From Microbacterium pseudoresistens (GTDB lineage Bacteria; Actinomycetota; Actinomycetes; Actinomycetales; Microbacteriaceae), in contig NZ_JACCBH010000001.1 of assembly GCF_013409745.1 (NCBI RefSeq), forward strand, positions 1,612,001 through 1,676,000: 64,000 nucleotides of DNA, given 5' to 3'. Position 1 is the stretch's first letter, and the number at the start of each line of letters is the position of its first letter. A program made the translations under genes and the position numbers. Positions 43,656 through 52,331 of the stretch are shown one piece after another. Under the pieces are notes generated by a model, which saw nothing but the letters and a program-made list of their open reading frames with translations, searched no databases and was not told the DNA's origin.

Positions 43656-44405
43656 GTGAAGTCGCTGGCGGATCACACGGTGCTCATTACGGGCGCATCG
43701 TCTGGAATCGGCCGCGCATCGGCCCGACTCGCGGCAGAGCGTGGGGCTCGTATCGGTCTCGTTGCTCGCAACGAAGCAGCGTTGAGAGCAACGCGGGACG
43801 ATCTCCCCGGCACTGGACACGTCGTTCTCCCGGCCGACCTCAGCGACGACTCCACCATCCCTGATCTTGTTCGCCGGGCGGTGGACGAACTCGGCGCTCT
43901 CAGCGGTTTCGTTCACGCGGCCGGAGCGCACGCGTTCACGCCGCTTCGTACTCTCTCTGCACGAAAGATTGCTGAGCTATATCAGCTCAACGTTGCAGCA
44001 GCGCTGTTGATCCTGAAGGAACTGCGTCGACCAGAAGCACGAGCTGAGGAACTGAGCGCCGTGTTCGTGTCCTCTGCCGTTGGGATCGTCGGCAGTCCGG
44101 GGGTGAGCGGTTACGCAGCATCCAAGGCCGCCGTGGCGGCAGCTGCGAGATCGCTTGCACTTGAGGTCGCCGATGAGAAGATACGCGTCAACAGTGTCGC
44201 CGCCGGAGTCGTTTCGACTCCACTGACGGACAAGATGAGACAACTGGTCGGACCGGATGGCTGGTCACGTATCGAAAGTGCTCACCCGCTCGGGCTCGGC
44301 TCCCCGGATGACATCGCCTCTGCCATCATCTTCCTGCTCTCCGCGGACGCCAGATGGATAACGGGAAGCACGATGGCGGTTGACGGCGGATACACGGCAC
44401 AGTGA
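43656..44405 (+). CDS. SDR oxidoreductase, FabG-like 3-oxoacyl-ACP reductase
   Basis: The product has 249 residues with a GTG start ten bases after the ACP gene. The cofactor motif is TGASSGIG (12-19), with Ser140, Tyr153 and Lys157 (GYAASK) as the catalytic set. The end ARWITGSTMAVDGGY is typical of FabG. It would reduce a 3-ketoacyl group on the neighbouring ACP to the 3-hydroxy form. Other SDR substrates, such as a sugar, cannot be excluded from sequence. Confidence 0.85.
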   Translation: MKSLADHTVLITGASSGIGRASARLAAERGARIGLVARNEAALRATRDDLPGTGHVVLPADLSDDSTIPDLVRRAVDELGALSGFVHAAGAHAFTPLRTLSARKIAELYQLNVAAALLILKELRRPEARAEELSAVFVSSAVGIVGSPGVSGYAASKAAVAAAARSLALEVADEKIRVNSVAAGVVSTPLTDKMRQLVGPDGWSRIESAHPLGLGSPDDIASAIIFLLSADARWITGSTMAVDGGYTAQ

Positions 44406-44414
44406 GGCTGACGG

Positions 44415-44420
44415 TAAGGT
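44415..44420 (+). promoter_or_regulatory. Putative -10 box (TAAGGT) before the KAS III gene
   Basis: TANNNT ends six bases before the ATG at 44427. It overlaps the short gap after the SDR gene. Confidence 0.4.
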
Positions 44421-44426
44421 CACTGT

Positions 44427-45434
44427 ATGGGATCCCGCGTCTCGGCAGTTGACTATTACCTGCCTCCGAACATTCTGACGAACGATGCGCTCGCCGAAGA
44501 GTTCCCCGAGTGGAGCGTCGAGAAGATCGAAGGCAAGACAGGGATCCGCAGTCGGCACGTCGTACGGGAAGGCGAGTACACGTCCGAGTTGGCAGTACGC
44601 GCTGCTGAGCAGCTCTTGTCGAGCGCGTCGATCGACAGAAGCTCGGTCGAGTATTTGATCGTCTGCACACAGACGCCCGATTACATCCTTCCGTCCGTCG
44701 CCGGAATCGTCCAGACTCAGCTCGGCCTACCCACAGCCGTTGGAGCCACTGATATCAACCTTGGATGTTCTGGCTATGTATATGCGCTCGGCCTCGCCAA
44801 GGGCTTGATCGAATCCGAGCAGGTTTCGAATGTTCTCGTTATCACTTCCGACACGTATACGCGCGTGCTCAACAAGGGCGACAAGTCGGTGCGTACGATA
44901 TTCGGCGACGGCGCCGCCGCGACGTTCGTGGAATCTGTCGGTGGCGCGAGCCGAATCAATGGCGTGGTGTACGGTACCGACGGGTCGGGCGCGAAGAGTC
45001 TCATCGTGCCGTCCGGCGGGCTGCGTGATGGGCGTGAGATTCAGCCAAAGTCGGATGCCGAAGCCCGCGGACTCGTTGCTGGAGACCATGACTTGTTCAT
45101 GGACGGTCCAGCGATTTTCAATTTCACGCTTGCAACCGTGCCCGCTGCCGTGGATGGAGTGCTCAGCAAGGCCGGGCTCGGAAGAGACGACATTGACCTG
45201 TTTGTGTTCCACCAAGCCAACGCATTCATGCTTGATCATCTGCGCAAGAAACTCGGAGTCCCGAAGGATCGCTTCTTTGTCTCGATGCAGGATTCGGGAA
45301 ACACCGTATCCTCAACCATTCCCATTGCCTTGACCGATGCGGTGCGGCAAGGAGTCCTCGATGCGGGGATGAAGGTCATGATCGTCGGTTTCGGCGTGGG
45401 ATTGTCTTGGGGCGGACTTGTCATCGATTGGTAG
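44427..45434 (+). CDS. 3-oxoacyl-ACP synthase III (FabH/VioS-like)
   Basis: The product has 335 residues. The Cys-His-Asn triad is Cys114 (INLGCSGYVYAL), His262 (VFHQANAFML) and Asn292 (QDSGNTVSSTIPIAL). The C-terminal GFGVGLSWGGLVIDW is the KAS III signature. It condenses acetyl-CoA with malonyl-ACP to give acetoacetyl-ACP. With the SDR and ACP next door this would yield 3-hydroxybutyryl-ACP. Bases 44761-44820 contain 33 G+C of 60 by hand count, against 45 of 60 in 40021-40080. Confidence 0.92.
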   Translation: MGSRVSAVDYYLPPNILTNDALAEEFPEWSVEKIEGKTGIRSRHVVREGEYTSELAVRAAEQLLSSASIDRSSVEYLIVCTQTPDYILPSVAGIVQTQLGLPTAVGATDINLGCSGYVYALGLAKGLIESEQVSNVLVITSDTYTRVLNKGDKSVRTIFGDGAAATFVESVGGASRINGVVYGTDGSGAKSLIVPSGGLRDGREIQPKSDAEARGLVAGDHDLFMDGPAIFNFTLATVPAAVDGVLSKAGLGRDDIDLFVFHQANAFMLDHLRKKLGVPKDRFFVSMQDSGNTVSSTIPIALTDAVRQGVLDAGMKVMIVGFGVGLSWGGLVIDW

Positions 45435-45473
45435 GTGCAGACAGCGGACCGCTCTGAATCGTGAGGCGTCCAA

Positions 45474-45650
45474 GTGAGGCAGGGGGTGGCTTTGGGGTCG
45501 CCGTCGGCGCGCGCACGGCTGGGCGTCGGTGCAGGAGCCGTCGTGTTGCAACGGCTCAAGACTGGTGAGCGCAGCACTTTGGGCGCCGCGGTCTGCGTCA
45601 CTGCAGACGTGGCCGCATCGACGCTGGTGAAAGGGGTGCCAGCTCGATGA
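45474..45650 (+). pseudogene. 3' remnant of a PglD-like acyltransferase
   Basis: A 58-codon reading frame (a GTG is available at 45474) encodes the end of a hexapeptide acyltransferase: ARLGVGAGAVVLQRL, then GERSTLGAAVCVTADVAAST and the terminal KGVPAR. The same pattern (GA..VLQ.L..G..S..GA..CVT..V, ending GVPAR) ends the intact gene at 42767. The sugar-binding and catalytic parts are missing. Its stop overlaps the start of the glycosyltransferase at 45647 (ATGA), showing it once was a full gene translationally coupled to that gene. Confidence 0.8.
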
Positions 45651-46792
45651 CCCGGCGCTTATGCCTGATGGTGACCAGTTCGATCACCGCGACGACGTTC
45701 CTCGATGGGTACCTCCAGTTTCTGCAGTCAGACGGGTGGGATGTGACCCTCGTCTGCAGCGACGGCGAAGGCGTCGCGGAGATGGCGGCAGCCGCAGGCG
45801 TCGCTTTCGAACCGCTCGCCATGCCAAGGGATCCGGCGCCGCTCGATGATCTGGGTGCGGTGTTTGCGGCCGTGCGCCTGTTTCGCCGGATCCGACCGGA
45901 TGTGCTGGTGTACGCCACGCCGAAGGCGTCGCTGATCGGCGCGTTGGCAGGATGGTTCACGCGGATTCCTCGTCGCATCTACGAGTTGTGGGGCCTGCGC
46001 CTCGAGACGGCGAGCGGGTTTTCGAGGCGTGTGTTCGCGCTTCTGGAACGACTCACCGCGAGACTCTCCTCGATGGTGATCGCGAACAGCAACAGTCTCG
46101 CAGAACGGGCCAGTCAGCTCGGGGTCAATGGCGGCAAGGACGTCGTTGTGCTTGGGAGCGGGTCGTCGCACGGCGTCGACGCGGAGCGATTCTCTCGAGA
46201 GGCGGAGCTGCCCGAGATCGATCCGGAACTGTCTCGCGCTCTTCGGGCGTCGACAGCTCCGGTTGTCGGCTTCGTTGGCAGACTCAACCCTGACAAGGGG
46301 ATCGACGTGCTCTTCGACGCACTGGCGATCTGCGCCTCGCGAGGAACGGAGGTGCAGCTGCTCATTGTCGGAGACTCCGAGGGCGTTCCAGTCACGGAGC
46401 TTGCTCGGCGGCTGGACGGCATCATCCCCGTGCACTTGGCAGGGTTCGTCCGGGATCCTCGGGCTCTTCTTGCAGTGATGGATGTGCTCGTGCTTCCGAG
46501 CAGACGGGAGGGCTTCCCGAACGTCGTTCTGGAAGCGGCGGCCATGGAAGTGCCGGCGATCACTTCGGACGCCACCGGCTGCGTCGACGCCGTCATCGAC
46601 GGCGAGACCGGGCTGATCGTCCAGACAGGAAACGCGGCGGCACTAGCGGATGCTCTTGCAAGGACGGTACGAGACGACGAGAAGCGCGCCGCGCTCGGGT
46701 ACGCCGCGCGCGCACGGGCAGTGGACGAGTTCGCTCCTCGTCATGTGTGGGCGCTGCACTCTCGCGCCTGGCGTGGACGACGGGGCGCATGA
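45647..46792 (+). CDS. Family 4 glycosyltransferase, PglA-like
   Basis: The product has 381 residues. The GT-B fold has VYATPKASLIGALAGWF in the N-domain. YELWGLRLET and VGFVGRLNPDKGIDVLFDAL follow, then SRREGFPNVVLEAAAMEVPA with the conserved E-x7-E. This set resembles PglA-type transferases that add the second sugar to undecaprenyl-diphospho-bacillosamine. The exact donor is not known. It begins inside the acyltransferase remnant's stop codon. Confidence 0.87.
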   Translation: MTRRLCLMVTSSITATTFLDGYLQFLQSDGWDVTLVCSDGEGVAEMAAAAGVAFEPLAMPRDPAPLDDLGAVFAAVRLFRRIRPDVLVYATPKASLIGALAGWFTRIPRRIYELWGLRLETASGFSRRVFALLERLTARLSSMVIANSNSLAERASQLGVNGGKDVVVLGSGSSHGVDAERFSREAELPEIDPELSRALRASTAPVVGFVGRLNPDKGIDVLFDALAICASRGTEVQLLIVGDSEGVPVTELARRLDGIIPVHLAGFVRDPRALLAVMDVLVLPSRREGFPNVVLEAAAMEVPAITSDATGCVDAVIDGETGLIVQTGNAAALADALARTVRDDEKRAALGYAARARAVDEFAPRHVWALHSRAWRGRRGA

Positions 46793-46796
46793 GCCG

Positions 46797-48050
46797 GTGA
46801 AACAGCGGATTGGAGGGGCCGGGAGGGGATTCGCCTCCGTTCTTTCGGGGACCGTGATCGCTCAACTGATCGCGTTCGCCGTGCTGCCTGTCATCTCACG
46901 ACTCTATGATCCCGACGCGTTCGGTGCATTCAGCTTTGTGCTCGCGGTGACGGCGGTGATCGCGCCGGTGGCGACGCTTCGGTTGGAAACTGCAGCGATG
47001 CTTCCGCGCCGAGCAAGTGCGGTGCGAGCAGTGGTCATGAACTGCCTCATCTGCATTGCGGCCTCGACCGTCTTAACGGCTGTTGTCGTCGAGTTGCTTC
47101 AGCTGTGGGGACTTACCGCGCTTCAAGACATACCCTTCGCCTCCTTGTGGATCGCTGTGCTGGTCTTGTTCACGGCGTTGTACTCGCTGCTGAGCCAGTT
47201 GGCCCTACGTCGAAAGCTCTACGGATCAGTCGCGCGGCGAAACGTCTATCAGGCAGCGTCCGCAGGCGCGAGCCAGTTGGCGTTGGCACTCGTGACCCGC
47301 CAGGGAACCGGTCTGATCGCAGGACAAGCGCTCGGGAGAGTCGCCGGGCTGATACCTCTCTGGTTGCAGACACGAGACGATTTCCGCATGGTGGATCGTC
47401 GTGTGCGACGAGTGGCCTGGCGCACCTACTGGCGGTTCCCGGCCGTATTCACGCCTTCGGCTCTGTTGAACGCCATCGGCGCGCAGGCGCCTCTCTTGTT
47501 TGTGACGATGTGGTTCGGGCTCGAAGCCGGGGGGCAGATCGGAATGGCTGAGCGTATTGTCGGCATCCCGCTCGCGCTCATCGGCGCAGCAGCAGCACAG
47601 GTGATCGAAGCTGAGGTCTCTCAGAAGGTCCGCGATGGTTCGGGTGGTCTGAGACCGACGTATCTGCGGGTGAGCGGGCTGCTTGCGGTCGTAGGACTCG
47701 TTGTCGGGGTCGGTTTCGGTGTTCTCGGCGGGTGGGTCATTCCGATGATCCTGGGGGCGGATTGGGCTGTCGCGGGTATCGCTGTGCAGATCCTCGCGCT
47801 CAATTCTGCTGTGCGGCTGGTGGGTAGTCCGCTCAGCAAGTTCATCCTGATCTATCAGCGCTCCTTGGCGAACACGGTGCTCGACGTGCTGCGAGTGGCC
47901 CTGATGGGCGCCGCATTCACCGTGACGGCAGTGATTAACTTAGACCTCACTACGTCGCTGTGGTGGATCTACACTGCTCTCGCAATCACGTATGTCGTGA
48001 CGTGGTGCTACGGTCTCTTACTTGCTGCGAGCGGCGACACCAACCGCTGA
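46797..48050 (+). CDS. Wzx-like polysaccharide flippase
   Basis: The product has 417 residues from GTG 46797, with about 12 membrane segments. The start KQRIGGAGRGFASVLSGTVI and the region SRLYDPDAFGAFSF are typical of O-antigen/teichuronic acid flippases of the MOP superfamily. It would move the lipid-linked repeat unit outward. It begins four bases after the glycosyltransferase stop. Its last 33 bases overlap the convergent polymerase gene. Confidence 0.88.
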   Translation: MKQRIGGAGRGFASVLSGTVIAQLIAFAVLPVISRLYDPDAFGAFSFVLAVTAVIAPVATLRLETAAMLPRRASAVRAVVMNCLICIAASTVLTAVVVELLQLWGLTALQDIPFASLWIAVLVLFTALYSLLSQLALRRKLYGSVARRNVYQAASAGASQLALALVTRQGTGLIAGQALGRVAGLIPLWLQTRDDFRMVDRRVRRVAWRTYWRFPAVFTPSALLNAIGAQAPLLFVTMWFGLEAGGQIGMAERIVGIPLALIGAAAAQVIEAEVSQKVRDGSGGLRPTYLRVSGLLAVVGLVVGVGFGVLGGWVIPMILGADWAVAGIAVQILALNSAVRLVGSPLSKFILIYQRSLANTVLDVLRVALMGAAFTVTAVINLDLTTSLWWIYTALAITYVVTWCYGLLLAASGDTNR

Positions 48051-49400
48051 CAACTCGGCCGCAGAGAAATCAGTTGTGTCCGACTTTTCCAGATGTGAAC
48101 CCAGTCGATAGACGATCGACATGTAGAAGTAGATGAGGGCCGCGCCGATAATCACCCCGACACCGGCGAACGAGGTCCCTGCGAGGAGTGCCACGATGGC
48201 GGCCTTGAACCCGGGGGAGAAGTAGCGATCCTTCTCCCACTGTCGATTGCGGTCGATCGTGGTGAGCAGCATTCCCCAAGCGAAGGAGAGCAGTGCGACG
48301 CCGATCAGGCCGAAGTTGATGAACGCCTCGGTGAAGAAGCCGGGTGCGGCCGTGTATCCGTAGCTGCTGCCGTAGATGCGCGAAAAGAAGTCGACCTCGA
48401 AGTTCTGCACGTCCGAGCCGGGAACATACGCGAGGAGTGCCTGCAGATACGAAGCTCCGCCGAGTTCCCCGGAGTTATACACGCGGTTCTGGAAACTGAG
48501 AATCGGCGTGGCGCTCTGATCGAAGATGATGCGTTGGAAGAGATTCTCGAAGACGAAATTGACCGCTTCGCCAAAGCTGTCGATCACCTCTGTCGTCCGC
48601 TTCTGCAGGAGTGTGATCACCAGACCGACCCCGATGAGAAGTGCGGAGAATCCCACCACGCGTCGCAATGCCGGTCGAATACCGAATCCCACGAGCGCGT
48701 AGATGGCAGCTAGCGCAGCCACGAACAGGTAGATCAGCGGCCAGCGCTGACCCGCGGCGAGGCTGGTGACGACGCCGAGGACGATGAGGAGGATGCGCGG
48801 CCAGCGCTTCTCTCCCTGCAGCATCTGTACGGTGCTCACTCCGACGATGAAGAGGGGGCCGTAGTTGCGGATGATGTCGAAGACTCCCTTGAAGGGGATC
48901 GACATACCGGAGAGATGCGGAGTGAGTTCGAGTCGATAGGTCTGGAGTGCCCCGAGGCCTTGATACCCGGATTCGAAGACGTCACCGACTCCCATGAACA
49001 GCGGGACGTGGCCGAGCAACACGAAGTAGACGACGGAAGGGACGATCACCGCAGCCGCAATGAAGAACAGGCCCCGGCCCGGGGGAACCACGCGTCGAAC
49101 GGTTGGATCACGACGCACATGGCGCTTTTCGGTATGCCGCCTGCCTTTCGGCCCGCCCAGCACGAGGCTGCCAGCGATGAACGAGACTAACCCGAGGCTC
49201 ACGACGAGTACTCCCGTGGCGATGCCGTCCAGGTCGTTGAAGTTGGATTCGCTCCACACCACGACGAACGAGTACAGGAAGAAGACGACGCTGAGGATCG
49301 TGAACCACAGGGCGGCGCTGGCGACGATGCCCTTACGGAGGTACACCACGATGTACCCCACAGCCAGGACGGCGACGAGAATGGTGAAGAGAAGTATCAC
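48018..49400 (-). CDS. Wzy-like O-antigen/exopolysaccharide polymerase
   Basis: The product has 460 residues with about 11 membrane segments and a large external loop before the last segments (residues ~300-350, with GSSYGYTAAPGFFTEAFINF). The weak overall conservation and the motif APGFFTEAFINFGLIG fit the Wzy family. It would join repeat units on the outer face. It is convergent with wzx and overlaps it by 33 bases. Confidence 0.82.
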   Translation of the reverse strand: MILLFTILVAVLAVGYIVVYLRKGIVASAALWFTILSVVFFLYSFVVVWSESNFNDLDGIATGVLVVSLGLVSFIAGSLVLGGPKGRRHTEKRHVRRDPTVRRVVPPGRGLFFIAAAVIVPSVVYFVLLGHVPLFMGVGDVFESGYQGLGALQTYRLELTPHLSGMSIPFKGVFDIIRNYGPLFIVGVSTVQMLQGEKRWPRILLIVLGVVTSLAAGQRWPLIYLFVAALAAIYALVGFGIRPALRRVVGFSALLIGVGLVITLLQKRTTEVIDSFGEAVNFVFENLFQRIIFDQSATPILSFQNRVYNSGELGGASYLQALLAYVPGSDVQNFEVDFFSRIYGSSYGYTAAPGFFTEAFINFGLIGVALLSFAWGMLLTTIDRNRQWEKDRYFSPGFKAAIVALLAGTSFAGVGVIIGAALIYFYMSIVYRLGSHLEKSDTTDFSAAELSAVGVAARSK

Positions 49401-49439
49401 GGCTGCCTCATGCGCTCCGGTGTGGATTCACGAGCGAAG

Positions 49440-50336
49440 TCATTCGGATCCCGCGTCCCAACCGGGTACTTCAGTGCGACCGACTTCTTCGATAATCCGC
49501 TGGTGCCGGGCAATTTCCTCCGGCGTCAACGGGTCGACTCGACGATAGTACAGCTTGGATGACCCGCCGCCGATCGTCGTGAGAGCGACGATCGCTTGCT
49601 TGACCACCGATTCCGCATAGATCTTCATCACCTGTGGCGTGGACAGCACGCGTCGGCCGTACTTCCAAATGACTCGGCGGGCATACTTGCTGCTCCACGC
49701 GTACTTCTTGTAGCTGAGTGGTTTGGGGACGCGGTAGTAGTAGACGACATCCGGAAGGATCTCGATAGTGCTCCCGACGTGGGCTTCGATCCAGAATGCG
49801 CGATCCTGAGCGCGGATCAGCGACTCGTCGTAGGGGTGATCGCGGAACCAGGCGGTCCGCGCCATGGCGGTGGCGTGCGATATCGGCGTGCCGGCTACCC
49901 ATCCACGTGCGTCGTCAGGGACGTGGGCCGCCTTCTGGGCTCCTTCGACCGTCTTGCTGTCACTGATGATGATCATCTGACCCGCGAGGACGTCGGGCGC
50001 ATCTTCCTGCGTGAGTCTCTGCAGTTGCACCGTCAGTCGATCAGGAGTCCAGGCATCGTCCGCAGCGAGGATTGCGATGTACTCACCGCGGGCCATAGAG
50101 GCGAGGCGGTTGAGGTGACTGCCGATGCCGCGCCGCGTGTCGTTGACGACATATGAGACGCGGGGGTCGTCGATCTTCTTGATGTGCTCGACGCGGTCCG
50201 GTGGACTCGCGTCGAGGAAGAAGACGACCTCCCAGTCCGTGAAGGTCTGGGCGTACACGGATCGGACAGCCAGCTCGATCTCGTCGAGGCTCTCGTTGAC
50301 AAGAGGGATGCCTACGGTGACACGGGGGGTGGGCAT
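49440..50336 (-). CDS. Family 2 glycosyltransferase
   Basis: The product has 298 residues from ATG 50336 (TTGGAG upstream). The GT-A fold reads RVTVGIPLVNESLDEIELAV, then DDPRVSYVVNDTRRGIG and LAADDAWTPDRL (D-x-D-type metal site). The ISHATAMARTAWFRDHPYDE region resembles EpsE-type transferases. The acceptor is unknown. It precedes the polymerase gene in the same direction. Confidence 0.87.
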   Translation of the reverse strand: MPTPRVTVGIPLVNESLDEIELAVRSVYAQTFTDWEVVFFLDASPPDRVEHIKKIDDPRVSYVVNDTRRGIGSHLNRLASMARGEYIAILAADDAWTPDRLTVQLQRLTQEDAPDVLAGQMIIISDSKTVEGAQKAAHVPDDARGWVAGTPISHATAMARTAWFRDHPYDESLIRAQDRAFWIEAHVGSTIEILPDVVYYYRVPKPLSYKKYAWSSKYARRVIWKYGRRVLSTPQVMKIYAESVVKQAIVALTTIGGGSSKLYYRRVDPLTPEEIARHQRIIEEVGRTEVPGWDAGSE

Positions 50337-50432
50337 CACTAGCTCCAAGTCGGGTGCGGTTCTCGCCCATCCTATGGCTCACGCCCCGCTCGCACCCATC
50401 TGCGGTTCAGGCCGATCTGATTTGATGACGTT

Positions 50433-52262
50433 GTGAATCGAGCCGATCCCGACGCGCCTGGACGCGCGATGCACCGCAAACGGACGCAGACCAAGCCACG
50501 CCGCAGACTCGGACTCTGGATCTCGCTCGGCGCGCTGCTGTTCGTGCTGATCGCCATCGTCGCAATAGGCGGGTGGCTGGCCAGCCAGATCTATGGCCAG
50601 GCGGATCGTGTGCGGGCTCACCTCGACGCCGCATTGTCGCACGTCAGTGAAGTGCAGCAAGGCGTGATGGACGGCGACTTCGACTCTGCATCCGTCGCCG
50701 CGGAGCAGTTCGCAGAGGAGACGGGGTCGGCCCGCGCGGAGGCACAAGGGCGGCTGTGGTCCTTCGCTGAGTCGCTCCCTGTCGGGCTGGCTGATGACCT
50801 CGTCGCGGTGCGACTCGTCGCAGAATCTGCTGATCAGCTTGCCCGTGACGTGGTTCAGCCGATGAGCTCGGTCGATCTCGCGGCGCTCGTTCCTCGCGGC
50901 GGCGCGATCGACGTGGGTGCGCTGGCGCAGCTTTCGGGTTTGCTCGACCAGGCAGAGGCCGGAGCGCGTACAGCTTTGGAATCGCTCGATCCGATCAATC
51001 GCGAAAACCTGATCGGACCGGTGTCGGCGGGCGTCACGAAACTAGAGAACGCTCTGAATTCGATTCTGCCGATGCTTCAGCCCATGCGGGATGTGCTCGA
51101 AGTGCTGCCGGAGGCCTTGGGCTCACCAGAGCCGAAGAATTACCTCCTGATGTTCCAAGGCACCTCGGAGGCTCGTAGCCTCGGCGGCAATGCCGCGGTC
51201 TTCCTTGTCCTCCACGCAGACAACGGTGTCGTGTCGATCGTCCAACGGGCCGACAGCTCCGACTTCTCGTCTCGGGCCGATCCGATCGTGCCGTTGAACC
51301 CCGAGTCGGTGGCGATCTACGGCGACAAGATCGGACGCTATACCCCAGATCCGACGATGGTTCCCGATTTCACGGAAGCCACCAGCATAATTCTCGGTTT
51401 CTGGGCCGATCGATTCGATATGACTTTCGACGGCGTTATCTCGATCGATCCCGTCGCCCTGGCCTATGTCTTGGGAGCGACCGGTCCCGTGCAGCTGCCG
51501 ACCGGAGACACGCTCAGTGCGGCGAACGCGACGTCGCTCCTGCTCAACGAGGTCTACTTCCGATACGAGACCAACCTTGAGCAGAATGCTTTCTTCGCGG
51601 CTGCCGCGGATGCGGTGTACACGGCAGTCACGAACGGTCCGGCAAATCCGGTGGCCTTCATCTCGGCGATCGCGCGTGGCGCCGACGAGGGGCGCATCCT
51701 GTATCGCAGCAACGATGAGCGCCAGACCGAGCTGATCGCCGGATCGCGAATGTCCGGGGTGATGCCTCAGAACAATTCTGATTCCACAGTGTTGGGGGTT
51801 TATGTCAACGACAACACCGGGTCGAAGAAGAGTTACTACCTCGATATGGCGATCGAGGCGAGTTCAACACGGTGTGAAGCAGAGCCGGCTGAATACTCGG
51901 GTGCGGTGACGTTGTCTTCGTCGCTGTCAGCCGATATCGCGGGACGCTTGCCTCCCTACATCAAGGGTCCGTACTTCGCGGCGGAAGAGATCAGCACGTA
52001 CGTCGTCCTATACGGTCCCGTCGGCGGTGCCTTGGATGAGGTTCTCATCGACGGCGCCCCGGCCCCTGTGCTCAGCGCGGGGCAGCATCTGGGACGTCCT
52101 GCGGTAAAGGTCGAGGTCTCGCATTGGCTGGAGAGTTCGCACACGATTGCGTTTCGATTCCACGCGGCGGAAGCATCGAGCGAGCTTGGTCCGCTGAACG
52201 TCTGGCATACGCCCATGAGCCGAGCTACCTCCGTCGCGATCACGGAACCCGGTTGCTCGTGA
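50433..52262 (+). CDS. DUF4012 membrane-anchored protein
   Basis: The product has 609 residues with a GTG start. A basic cytosolic N-terminus (RKRTQTKPRRRLG) and one membrane segment (residues ~26-50) are followed by a large external domain. Its KNYLLMFQGTSEARSLGGNA and FDGVISIDPVALAYVLGATGPV motifs are typical of DUF4012. Family members are frequent in actinobacterial polysaccharide loci, and a role in attaching polymer to the cell wall has been guessed. No catalytic site is assigned. Confidence 0.87.
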   Translation: MNRADPDAPGRAMHRKRTQTKPRRRLGLWISLGALLFVLIAIVAIGGWLASQIYGQADRVRAHLDAALSHVSEVQQGVMDGDFDSASVAAEQFAEETGSARAEAQGRLWSFAESLPVGLADDLVAVRLVAESADQLARDVVQPMSSVDLAALVPRGGAIDVGALAQLSGLLDQAEAGARTALESLDPINRENLIGPVSAGVTKLENALNSILPMLQPMRDVLEVLPEALGSPEPKNYLLMFQGTSEARSLGGNAAVFLVLHADNGVVSIVQRADSSDFSSRADPIVPLNPESVAIYGDKIGRYTPDPTMVPDFTEATSIILGFWADRFDMTFDGVISIDPVALAYVLGATGPVQLPTGDTLSAANATSLLLNEVYFRYETNLEQNAFFAAAADAVYTAVTNGPANPVAFISAIARGADEGRILYRSNDERQTELIAGSRMSGVMPQNNSDSTVLGVYVNDNTGSKKSYYLDMAIEASSTRCEAEPAEYSGAVTLSSSLSADIAGRLPPYIKGPYFAAEEISTYVVLYGPVGGALDEVLIDGAPAPVLSAGQHLGRPAVKVEVSHWLESSHTIAFRFHAAEASSELGPLNVWHTPMSRATSVAITEPGCS

Positions 52263-52318
52263 TCGTCGAGCGGGGGCCGGTCACGTAGCGTACGCCTTCG
52301 CCGCCACGCGGCTGCATC

Positions 52319-52324
52319 TAGGAT
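52319..52324 (+). promoter_or_regulatory. Putative -10 box (TAGGAT), leaderless gene 52332
   Basis: TANNNT ends seven bases before the ATG of the nucleotide-sugar dehydrogenase gene. It probably drives the four-gene group to 56397. Confidence 0.5.
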
Positions 52325-52331
52325 TGACAGT

